Assembly: GCA_964346665.1 (NCBI GenBank)
Contig: CAYFVC010000035.1
Coordinates: 1-40,062, forward strand
Direction of reading: 5' to 3'
DNA length: 40,062 bases
Source: JAZGEG01 sp964346665
GTDB lineage: Archaea > Aenigmatarchaeota > Aenigmatarchaeia > QMZP01 > QMZT01
Part shown: piece after piece, positions 32,932 to 39,569 of the stretch
Position numbering within the stretch: the first letter of the stretch is position 1
Layout: each line of letters begins with the position of its first letter
The notes under the pieces: generated by a model
Database searches by the model: none
What the model was told of the DNA's origin: nothing
The model's input: the letters and a program-made list of their open reading frames with translations, nothing else
Program-made: the position numbers and the translations under genes

Positions 32932-33420
32932 TTAGGTCTCCGCTATTACCATCTGTATGTTCAGATTCGCCTCTTCTTGGAGGATCTTTTCGTTCGCGGT
33001 CCACCTGGGTGTTTTCGCTATAACCAGGTCGCATCTGTCACCGTACACTATGCGGTCCCCTCCAACCACGGTCCAGTTATCCGGCTCTATTATCATGCAG
33101 TAATCGAAAGTTGGCTTTATCACTTTCTTCACGAGGTCTGGGACGATCTCGCTAGAAAGGTTTCGGCAGTTCGTCCCTCCGCAATTCCTGTACGAGGTCA
33201 TGTAGGCGCAGGCTACAGTGGAAGAAACGGTATCGCAGTACCCTCCGTAACCCGTGTTTCTCCTCAGGACTGAAAGCAAAAGGTTGTGGGCGTAGAGGTT
33301 GTTGTATTCCTCGTACTCCGGTTTTATCGAGGATATTAGAAGGAATATCCCGACTCCCATGAATATTATGATTATGAGTACTATCAGTATCATGCTCGTT
33401 TGGCCTGATTTCTTTTGCAT
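32932..33420 (-). CDS. Pilin-like protein with class III signal peptide
   Basis: 162 residues from the ATG at 33420. This start is chosen because GGGAGG lies 5 nt upstream and it gives a textbook prepilin N terminus, MQKKSGQTSMILIVLIIIIF, with predicted cleavage after G6 and Q at +1. A hydrophobic helix follows (about 10-29). The exterior part has several cysteines (YCDTV, ACAYM, NCGGTNC, YCMI, RCD), probably in disulfides. It is the last gene of a five-gene operon, one base after the upstream stop. Class III peptides are processed by an archaeal prepilin peptidase (none in this window), and the helix packs into a pilus core. No close family is recognised. Confidence 0.82.
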   Translation of the reverse strand: MQKKSGQTSMILIVLIIIIFMGVGIFLLISSIKPEYEEYNNLYAHNLLLSVLRRNTGYGGYCDTVSSTVACAYMTSYRNCGGTNCRNLSSEIVPDLVKKVIKPTFDYCMIIEPDNWTVVGGDRIVYGDRCDLVIAKTPRWTANEKILQEEANLNIQMVIAET

Positions 33421-33421
33421 T

Positions 33422-33895
33422 TTATCCTCCCTGATGGTACAAACCAACCCTTAGGAAACCTATATCTATTTCATTCTTTGTTTTTCTATAAATGTTAACG
33501 GGCAGTTCAAATATTATCGCTTCCCCTTCTTTTTTGCAATACTCCCACTTCCCGCAAAGTGGGTATGTTTCTTCATTGCACTCTTCTTTAGATCCCAAGG
33601 ATTCGATCTCCGCGAACCACCCACTTCCGTACAATTTCTCGAGATCCTCGCAGGTTATCGAGCTTAATTTTGAATCCTCAAGCATGGACCCCTCCTTGTA
33701 GGTGGCCTTGTTTATGTACGGGGAATTGGTGAACGCCCGTAGAAGGAACTCTGCTCTGTCATACAAAACCTTTCTCTGTTCCGAGCCCGTCGTTGTGATC
33801 TGCCAGCCTGTGAGGAACAGGGTTATCAGGACTATTATAAGGATTATGAAAAAGCTCAGCAAAACATACTCCATTAAGTGAACTTGCCCTCTCAT
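33422..33895 (-). CDS. Pilin-like protein with class III signal peptide
   Basis: 157 residues from the ATG at 33895, which overlaps the upstream stop by one base (TGATG). A GTG nine bases earlier is possible but fits the signal peptide less well. The N terminus MRGQVHLMEYVLL has a G3/Q4 cleavage site and a hydrophobic helix (about 8-29). The external domain has paired cysteines (ITCEDLE, KEECNEETYPLCGKWEYCKK). Fourth gene of the operon. Probably a minor pilin or pilus-associated subunit. Confidence 0.8.
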   Translation of the reverse strand: MRGQVHLMEYVLLSFFIILIIVLITLFLTGWQITTTGSEQRKVLYDRAEFLLRAFTNSPYINKATYKEGSMLEDSKLSSITCEDLEKLYGSGWFAEIESLGSKEECNEETYPLCGKWEYCKKEGEAIIFELPVNIYRKTKNEIDIGFLRVGLYHQGG

Positions 33896-34947
33896 CACCC
33901 GCACCCCAAGATTTCGAGATCTTTGTAGTTTTTAACGGATTCCTTCATGTGGTAAGCGAATTCCCTCACGTCGTCTTCTTTCATTGAATCAAGCTTGGGG
34001 ATGAGTTCTTCTTTTATGAAACCGAGCGTTCCCGTGAATTTTGAAAATTCCGTTCCGCACCTATTTCTCAAATTAATATCCCCGATTAAGAGATTGGATT
34101 CCTTGATTCCGACATCGATTCCGACCCCAAGCTCTCTTAGGAATTTCTCGTTAACGTAATCGTAATGCCTTTTTCCTCCCAGAAGCAAAGCCACTATATC
34201 CAAGCCGTTCTTGTAGATATGTTCTTCGTATTCATCCCCGCTTTTTATGTAAACATACCCTATTTCGTTGTCTATCGGACTCACAAGGAAATCCGCATCC
34301 ATGGATTTTTCAGATATCGTGATGACCTTGATGCCCTTTTTTCTGAAGTGTTCAAGATTTTCGCAGGGATTGAATTCCAACTCACTTGCCTTTAAACTTG
34401 GAACTATCCTTTCCAAGAATTGGTATCTCTCCCATCCCAGCCAAAAATCCGAACCATTACACCCTACTCCGAATTTCACCTTGGTTTTCGTGTTCTCTGT
34501 TGAGGGGAAGAATTTGGTTATGTTTTCCATAACCGACCATATCCTTTCATCTCTCCCTAAGGGCATGAATAAGATCTGTGTTTCTGGGAAAACCTCTATG
34601 AAATAGAATTTCCACCACCCGATATCGTATTCGTTCCTGTATATGGAGAACTTTTCGCCCGGGATGAGGAGGAGAGGAACGGGATCCGCATCAAAAAACG
34701 AAACGGGTGTTTCGATGTTAGGAGGTCTGTAATTCAAAATTTCAGAATCTTTCATTTCAAAATCTGTGGAAACGCCAGTTGTGTAAACATCCTCAATTGA
34801 TTTTTTGAAGTTAACTATAATGGAAACCTGCCTGCCTGATTCGCCTATTTCCATATAAGAGCCCGCGAACCTTAGGAGAAAGAAGAGTATGAAGGCTGAA
34901 ATTATAATTCCCAAAATTATCTTGAAAACCTGGAATACGCTTATCAT
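33895..34947 (-). CDS. Membrane-anchored protein of the pilin-like operon
   Basis: 350 residues from the ATG at 34947, preceded by GAGAGGT at about 8 nt; an upstream TTG (34965) would overlap the previous gene. One N-terminal TM helix (about 7-27) is followed by a large extracytoplasmic domain with few cysteines (FGVGCNGSD, FNPCENLE, NRCGTE, ILGCG) and acidic patches. The N terminus (MISVFQVFKIILGIIISAFILFF) lacks the K-G/Q prepilin site, so it is probably an uncleaved type II anchor rather than a pilin. Third in the operon. It could be a tip, base or assembly subunit. Family not recognised. Confidence 0.8.
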   Translation of the reverse strand: MISVFQVFKIILGIIISAFILFFLLRFAGSYMEIGESGRQVSIIVNFKKSIEDVYTTGVSTDFEMKDSEILNYRPPNIETPVSFFDADPVPLLLIPGEKFSIYRNEYDIGWWKFYFIEVFPETQILFMPLGRDERIWSVMENITKFFPSTENTKTKVKFGVGCNGSDFWLGWERYQFLERIVPSLKASELEFNPCENLEHFRKKGIKVITISEKSMDADFLVSPIDNEIGYVYIKSGDEYEEHIYKNGLDIVALLLGGKRHYDYVNEKFLRELGVGIDVGIKESNLLIGDINLRNRCGTEFSKFTGTLGFIKEELIPKLDSMKEDDVREFAYHMKESVKNYKDLEILGCG

Positions 34948-34961
34948 GCTATCGACCTCTC

Positions 34962-35432
34962 TCAAAATTCAGGGAGCGTTGCCTCTACGAGTGTCCCTAT
35001 ATTTCGGAGGATAACTTCCCTTGTTGAGGTTATGCAGAAGTTAACGTATGGTCTGAATTTCTCTATTTTGTGGCCGTCAATTTCGCCGTTAGATTTCATT
35101 ATGACGACATTGTACCCGTAACTGGACACGAATTTCGTAACGAACTCGCTCGGAATCCACCCACCTTCCTCATACTCTATTTCAGGATGGTTCGGGTCGA
35201 CAAAACAAAACCTTTCGATGCAGTTTGGGACAAGGATTTTAACCTTTTGTGACGCATCCATGGACAAAGTCAGAGTTGATTCCACTCCCTTCTCCAGATT
35301 TATTACCTGCTGTCCAATCTGGGATTCGCAACTCAAGAACATAACCTCGTTTATGTACCTGAAACCGAAGAACAATAGCAGTATTATTACTATGGCCGCA
35401 AATATTATTCCGAAAACCAACCCTACATCCAT
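34962..35432 (-). CDS. Membrane-anchored protein of the pilin-like operon
   Basis: 156 residues from the ATG at 35432, which opens directly into a TM helix (MDVGLVFGIIFAAIVIILLL). A TTG at 35480 would extend it and overlap the upstream gene. The external domain has cysteines (FLSCES, VPNCIERFCF, NFCITS) and conserved-looking PEIEYEEGGW. There is no clear K-G/Q prepilin cleavage site. Second gene of the operon, and like its neighbours one hydrophobic N-terminal helix plus a small globular exterior domain. Confidence 0.77.
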   Translation of the reverse strand: MDVGLVFGIIFAAIVIILLLFFGFRYINEVMFLSCESQIGQQVINLEKGVESTLTLSMDASQKVKILVPNCIERFCFVDPNHPEIEYEEGGWIPSEFVTKFVSSYGYNVVIMKSNGEIDGHKIEKFRPYVNFCITSTREVILRNIGTLVEATLPEF

Positions 35433-35469
35433 AATTAAATAAATGTAAAAGGGGAGATAAATATCATTC

Positions 35470-36048
35470 CTAAGCTTCAATTGTTATGGTCACTGGCTGC
35501 GGGCTTCCCCAAATGTTGGCTGCGTTTATGTCACATCCCGAAGGAGTACCTGCACCCTCTGCTGATTCTCCATAACAGGCATAAACGTCGAAGAGGTAAT
35601 TTCCCTGCTTGGCAGCGCTTGGTATGTTAAGCGTAAGATCCCTGTTTGCGGTTGCTGCTGGGTCAATCTTTGTTGCAGTACCTGGAACCAAGACCCACGT
35701 GTTTACTTGGTCAAGGTTTTCCCCAGAATCCGTGGATGTGGCTTTCATGTTTATTACGTAATAGAGTACTCTGCCTGCTTGGTCATTGTTCCTTATCCCC
35801 GCCGCCATTATCAACTTGTTTCCAGGTTCAACCGAGTACCTTGCCGGCCATATCGCGAAGTTCTTGTCCGTGTTCTGGAATACCTTCGCTATCTCGCTTT
35901 GCGCCTGTTGTGTGAGGTCCACTGTAAGCGGTTCAAGTCCTGTGAAAAAACCCCTCAACCAGTATATAGCAAGACTCAGCAGAACCACCGCGAATACGAC
36001 CGTTATTATGAACCCCAAACTCAATTGTATAGCTCCTTTCCTATTCAT
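35470..36048 (-). CDS. Pilin-like protein, first gene of the operon
   Basis: 192 residues from the ATG at 36048, supported by a TATA element 27 nt upstream. The N terminus MNRKGAIQLSLGFIITVVFA is a class III signal peptide with predicted cleavage at G5/A6 and a hydrophobic helix (about 12-34). The external domain is beta-rich, with Asn/Thr/Ala-rich strands (INMKATSTDS, DLTLNIPSAAKQGNYLFDVY) like a NEW3/CARDB-type adhesive fold. It is the first and probably most expressed gene, a candidate major subunit. The operon has no ATPase or platform (PilB/PilC) gene, so assembly would depend on genes elsewhere. Confidence 0.85.
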   Translation of the reverse strand: MNRKGAIQLSLGFIITVVFAVVLLSLAIYWLRGFFTGLEPLTVDLTQQAQSEIAKVFQNTDKNFAIWPARYSVEPGNKLIMAAGIRNNDQAGRVLYYVINMKATSTDSGENLDQVNTWVLVPGTATKIDPAATANRDLTLNIPSAAKQGNYLFDVYACYGESAEGAGTPSGCDINAANIWGSPQPVTITIEA

Positions 36049-36059
36049 AATATATATTT

Positions 36060-36070
36060 CGGGCAGCCCG
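36060..36070. promoter_or_regulatory. GC-rich palindrome in the pilin operon promoter
   Basis: CGGGC-A-GCCCG lies between the TATA element and the expected transcription start of the pilin-like operon, and stands out in AT-rich surroundings. Its position fits a repressor operator. No regulator is identified. Confidence 0.4.
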
Positions 36071-36080
36071 TATAAAAACT
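36071..36080 (-). promoter_or_regulatory. TATA box of the pilin-like operon
   Basis: On the minus strand AGTTTTTATA is centred about 27 nt before the ATG at 36048. No Shine-Dalgarno precedes that ATG, consistent with a leaderless mRNA. Confidence 0.6.
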
Positions 36081-36110
36081 TAATCAAATGTTTCTTTTCG
36101 AAAGCAAATC

Positions 36111-36119
36111 TAATTTATG
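36111..36119 (+). promoter_or_regulatory. TATA-like element of the ERCC4 nuclease gene
   Basis: TAATTTATG is centred about 29 nt before the ATG at 36144. It is divergent from the pilin-like promoter, with about 40 nt between the two elements. Confidence 0.45.
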
Positions 36120-36143
36120 TTTTTATCTCCTAATATAATTCGA

Positions 36144-36821
36144 ATGGTCAAAGCTCAGAAGATTCTGGATACGGGAAAGGTTAGGATAGTGGTGGATCAC
36201 AGGGAATCGAAAAACCATGTTTTCAGGAATCTCAGGGAATTCGATGTTCTTCTCGTTCGCAAGCAGCTGAAAACAGGGGATTATATATGTTCTGACAGGG
36301 TTTGCGTGGAGAGGAAAACCATCCCAGATTTCATTCAATCAGTAATCGACCAGAGGATATTCAAGCAGGTTTTGGAGATTTCGGAGTGTTTCGAGAAACC
36401 TTTGTTAATTCTCGAGGGAAACCCTGATCTGTTGTTTATGGAGAGGAATATCCATCCTAACATGGTTCGTGGCGCACTCGCCTCACTAGCTATAGATCAC
36501 AAAATTCCTATAATCTGGACTAGGAATTCGTTAGAAACAGCGAATCAAATTTACTGGATTGCATATAGAGAGCAGGCCAAGGAGAAGAGGAGTGTAGCGA
36601 TTCGTTGTCCAAGGAAATTCGCTAGCGCTAGCGAAAGGCAGGAGTTCCTGATAGCCGGGCTTCCTCACGTGAACACAAAGTTAAGCAAGAACCTGTTGAA
36701 AAAATTCAAAACGCCAAAACGCGTTTTCTCAGCCAAGCAGGAAAAACTTATGAAAGTCGAAGGGATAGGGAAGGAGAAAGCGAAGAGGATCTGGGAACTG
36801 CTGAATGCAGATTATGAATAA
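36144..36821 (+). CDS. XPF/Mus81-type (ERCC4) structure-specific endonuclease
   Basis: 225 residues from the ATG at 36144; an ATG at 36117 would add nine residues but lies on the TATA element. The ERCC4 nuclease domain (about 13-145) has IVVDHRES (D18), GDY (D46) and the catalytic ERKxxxD as VERKTIPD (E56, R57, K58, D62). A C-terminal helix-hairpin-helix pair (about 170-225) contains LPHVNTKLSKNLLKKF and VEGIGKEKAKRIWELL. This is the short form lacking the helicase of euryarchaeal Hef, similar in layout to crenarchaeal XPF. It cuts branched DNA (3' flaps, stalled forks) in repair. Confidence 0.93.
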   Translation: MVKAQKILDTGKVRIVVDHRESKNHVFRNLREFDVLLVRKQLKTGDYICSDRVCVERKTIPDFIQSVIDQRIFKQVLEISECFEKPLLILEGNPDLLFMERNIHPNMVRGALASLAIDHKIPIIWTRNSLETANQIYWIAYREQAKEKRSVAIRCPRKFASASERQEFLIAGLPHVNTKLSKNLLKKFKTPKRVFSAKQEKLMKVEGIGKEKAKRIWELLNADYE

Positions 36822-36823
36822 AA

Positions 36824-38377
36824 CTATTTGGCAGGAATGTATTTTATAGTGGGTATTGCATCGGTTGTCACGTTCAAACCAGTCTTTCTCAAACCCGAAC
36901 GATCCCCGTTTGTCGGTATGTGCGTTATGTGCATTTCACAATTTTTTAAATTCTCTAACTTCTCTATTGCCTTCTTAGTTTCAGGATTCGTCAAACTACT
37001 GGCTGACAAGGCTATCAATGTTTCATCCAAGTTCAGGCTTTCTGATTTCATTTCAAGCGTTTTTGTCTTCAACTTTTCTATACTTTTGAGAACATTAGGC
37101 TGTATCAAATGAATATCATCAGGTATGCCCGCCAAAACCTTTATCGCATTTAGAACGGCAGCTGAAGATGCATGAAGTAAAGGAGAATTCTTCCCTGTCA
37201 CTATCTTTCCGTTCGGCAGTTCGATCGCTGCTCCACAGAATACGCCTTTGTTTCCCTTTCCCTTATTTTTCGCTTCATCTGAGGCTTTCCTCGCTGGTAA
37301 AACAACCTTCCTTTCTTCCGGTTTCAGGCCTGATTTTTTCATTATTTTTTCCACCCTTTTGACCGTTTCCTTGCTTTCTATACCAAGCATCATTTCTTCC
37401 TTGTACCTGAAATATCTCCTTATTATTTCCTGTTTTGCCGCCTCACTGCATACTTTATCATCAATTATTCCAACCTTAGCTTTGTTAACTCCCATGTCTG
37501 TTGGGGAATTATAGGATATATCGCTTTCTTTACCGAGAATCCTATCCAAGATGTTTTTCATCAATTCGAAATTCTCGATGTCCCTGTTGTAGTTTATCGC
37601 TGTGATCCCGTACTTCTTCTTGTGGAAGGGATCGACCATAACATAATCCCCAAGATCGGCGGTTGCAGCTTCATATGCTATATTAACAGGATGGTTAATA
37701 GGCAAATTCCATATGGGGAAAGTCTCGAACTTCGCGAAGCCTGATTTTATCCCCTTTTTGTGATCGTGATACATTTGAGATAAGCACAAAAACATCTTTC
37801 CGCTCCCCCCTCCTGCTCCTGTAACAACAATCAGGGGTTTTTCAATCTTTATGTAGGGCTGGTTCCCGTAACCCTTATCGCTTACAACCAAATCAAGATC
37901 ATTCGGGTAACCTCTTATCTCTGTAAAAACGTAAACCTTGATCCCAAGATTTTTCAAATACCTTTTGAACCTGTCAGCAAGACTTTCTCCATTATAAATC
38001 GTTATCGCAACACATGAAACTTCCATTCCCCTGTCTCTCAGATCTCCGATATCCTTCAATGTCTGCTGGTCATAAGGCAGGCCAAAATCCCCTCTCATTT
38101 TCCCTCTTTGTATGTCCTTCGCACTCACACAATAGATTATCTGAATGTCCTTGCTCATTTTTTTGAATAACTTTATCTTTGTATCGGGCCCGTATCCCGG
38201 TAAAACCCTGGCCGCATGATAATCGTAACAGAGCTTACCTCCAAATTCAAGATACAGCCTTTTGTCAAACTTTTTGACCCTGTTCAAGATTTCGGATGAT
38301 TGAACCTTCAGATATTTGTCGGTATCAAACCCTATCCTTTTCAAAGAATTAGATCTTTTCTTTTTCTTCCTAGGCAT
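36824..38377 (-). CDS. DUF1846 family protein
   Basis: 517 residues. The match to the DUF1846 family, best known from Firmicutes, is clear from GFDTDKYLKVQSSEI at the start, LYLEFGGKLCYDYHAARVLPG, AKDIQRGKMRGDFG, VTGAGGGSGKMFLCLSQMYH, AKFETFPIWNLPINHPVN and AYEAATADLGD. GAGGGSGK resembles a P-loop. Family structures are known, but to my knowledge the biochemical role is unsettled. A TATA element lies 26 nt before the ATG. It ends 2 nt from the convergent ERCC4 gene. The first ten residues (MPRKKKKRSN) are a basic extension. Confidence 0.9.
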   Translation of the reverse strand: MPRKKKKRSNSLKRIGFDTDKYLKVQSSEILNRVKKFDKRLYLEFGGKLCYDYHAARVLPGYGPDTKIKLFKKMSKDIQIIYCVSAKDIQRGKMRGDFGLPYDQQTLKDIGDLRDRGMEVSCVAITIYNGESLADRFKRYLKNLGIKVYVFTEIRGYPNDLDLVVSDKGYGNQPYIKIEKPLIVVTGAGGGSGKMFLCLSQMYHDHKKGIKSGFAKFETFPIWNLPINHPVNIAYEAATADLGDYVMVDPFHKKKYGITAINYNRDIENFELMKNILDRILGKESDISYNSPTDMGVNKAKVGIIDDKVCSEAAKQEIIRRYFRYKEEMMLGIESKETVKRVEKIMKKSGLKPEERKVVLPARKASDEAKNKGKGNKGVFCGAAIELPNGKIVTGKNSPLLHASSAAVLNAIKVLAGIPDDIHLIQPNVLKSIEKLKTKTLEMKSESLNLDETLIALSASSLTNPETKKAIEKLENLKNCEMHITHIPTNGDRSGLRKTGLNVTTDAIPTIKYIPAK

Positions 38378-38397
38378 AATAATTTATCAAGAACTGA

Positions 38398-38407
38398 GTT
38401 TAAAAAG
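38398..38407 (-). promoter_or_regulatory. TATA box of the DUF1846 gene
   Basis: On the minus strand CTTTTTAAAC is centred about 26 nt before the ATG at 38377, in the 47-nt gap after the upstream operon. Confidence 0.55.
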
Positions 38408-38424
38408 ATTTATTTCAAAGAAGT

Positions 38425-38748
38425 CTACTTCGGTCTTGTCTGGTATTTCTGCTGGGACGGGATGGTCTGGGATTTCTGATGGATGTATTCCTCCTCCTTC
38501 ATATCAACCATCGCCTTTACCCCTTCCAAGTCTATCTCTATTTCCTTCGACAGTCTTGATCTCTCCACCCTGCTCACCCTCCGTTCTTCCAGGATCCGCA
38601 GGTTCTGCTCTACCATGTCCATTTTTGTGAGTATGTCCCCTTTCAGGGGTTGTTTCTTTTTCAAAGCCTTCTCCCTCAGCCTGTCCCATTTCTTCCGGAG
38701 CTTGCGGACTCTCCTTCCGAAACCGAAAAATCCTAAAAATCCTTTCAT
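38425..38748 (-). CDS. Small basic coiled-coil protein
   Basis: 107 residues from the ATG at 38748, one base after the upstream stop; a start at 38772 would overlap the previous gene. The N terminus MKGFLGFFGFGRRVRKLRKKW is hydrophobic and then strongly basic, like a peripheral membrane anchor. The middle is a charged helix or coiled coil, and the C terminus is Gln/Thr-rich. Last gene of the operon. Family not recognised. Confidence 0.65.
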   Translation of the reverse strand: MKGFLGFFGFGRRVRKLRKKWDRLREKALKKKQPLKGDILTKMDMVEQNLRILEERRVSRVERSRLSKEIEIDLEGVKAMVDMKEEEYIHQKSQTIPSQQKYQTRPK

Positions 38749-38749
38749 T

Positions 38750-39055
38750 CTACCAAACCAGACCCTTATCAACCAGTTCCTTTGCTTTCGTCTTTTTCAT
38801 CCCTGCTAGCTTGAACATTTCCTCTTCAAGCTCGTTTTTTGTTTCAACGTAGAACTTCCGCGATCTATATTCGAACGCCCCGAATATTAGCATGAGTACT
38901 ACTGATATTGTTATAACGTACATGTTGTAGTAGACAAAGCCTATAACTAGTCCTATAATACATGAAGCGAACAGAATCGAGGAGGTGAGGAAGATCGTGT
39001 TCCACTCCGAAACTAGGGACTGGTATTTCGCGATCAAGGTTTCCTCTTTTTCCAA
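38750..39055 (-). CDS. Small membrane protein with two TM helices
   Basis: 101 residues from a TTG at 39055, chosen because GGGGGTG lies 6 nt upstream; the alternative GTG at 39064 sits inside that purine run and leaves no room for a ribosome site. Two TM helices (about 21-42 and 46-62) form a hairpin with both ends in the cytoplasm. A charged C-terminal helix follows (EEEMFKLAGMKKTKAKELVDKG). Not recognised; operon context suggests membrane work with the next two genes. Confidence 0.7.
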   Translation of the reverse strand: MEKEETLIAKYQSLVSEWNTIFLTSSILFASCIIGLVIGFVYYNMYVITISVVLMLIFGAFEYRSRKFYVETKNELEEEMFKLAGMKKTKAKELVDKGLVW

Positions 39056-39067
39056 GCTAGACACCCC

Positions 39068-39526
39068 CTAAAATTTTCTTATTCGGTCTGAAATCAGATG
39101 TGAAGCGTATCCCACAATTATAAATAAGGCGAATGTGATATTAATGTTTGCGAGAGCGAACAAAATCAAGGATATTCCTCCGAAAAGAAAGCAGTATCGC
39201 CAGAGGTGGAGGGAACGCTTTCCCCTGTGTTTGAGGGGGAGATTCTTGTAAATGTAATACGCAAGGATTAGGATTATTATAATAATCAAGGCCTTTGTTC
39301 CTACATCCATGGCCAATTCAATAATTATGAACAACATCATCAAATAGAAAACTAAGATGAAAGTTATTTTTCTTATCATTGATTTCGGGTGGTCAAGATC
39401 GGGGAGGAGGGAGGAGAAAACAAGGATTAGAAGCGCCTGGACGGAATAGATAAGGGAAAACTGGGAAAACGAGATTATCAGAAAATACAGGAAAAGAGAA
39501 AGGATTACATGCAATTTCCAGTCCAT
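39068..39526 (-). CDS. YdjM/DUF457-like membrane-bound metal-dependent hydrolase
   Basis: 152 residues from the ATG at 39526. A GTG at 39562 overlapping the upstream stop (GTGA) is possible and would add twelve residues. Family features are H6 in DWKLH, the conserved SLLPDLDHPKS (D43, D45, H46), HRG (H100), H107 and ASHLISD (H143, D147), set among several TM helices. These His/Asp residues would bind metal at the membrane face. YdjM-type proteins are annotated as membrane metal-dependent hydrolases, with the substrate unknown to me. The copy is compact. Confidence 0.8.
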   Translation of the reverse strand: MDWKLHVILSLFLYFLIISFSQFSLIYSVQALLILVFSSLLPDLDHPKSMIRKITFILVFYLMMLFIIIELAMDVGTKALIIIIILILAYYIYKNLPLKHRGKRSLHLWRYCFLFGGISLILFALANINITFALFIIVGYASHLISDRIRKF

Positions 39527-39548
39527 GTAAAAACCTATAGTTTCGAAT

Positions 39549-39569
39549 GACGCAGGTTTCACCTGCGTC
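39549..39569 (-). other. Perfect RNA hairpin at an operon junction
   Basis: Arms of nine bases (GACGCAGGT and ACCTGCGTC) flank a GAA loop on the transcribed strand. It spans the stop codon of the acyl-CoA synthetase gene and the possible GTG start of the next. No U-tract follows, so it is more likely an mRNA-stability or translation element than a terminator. Confidence 0.6.
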
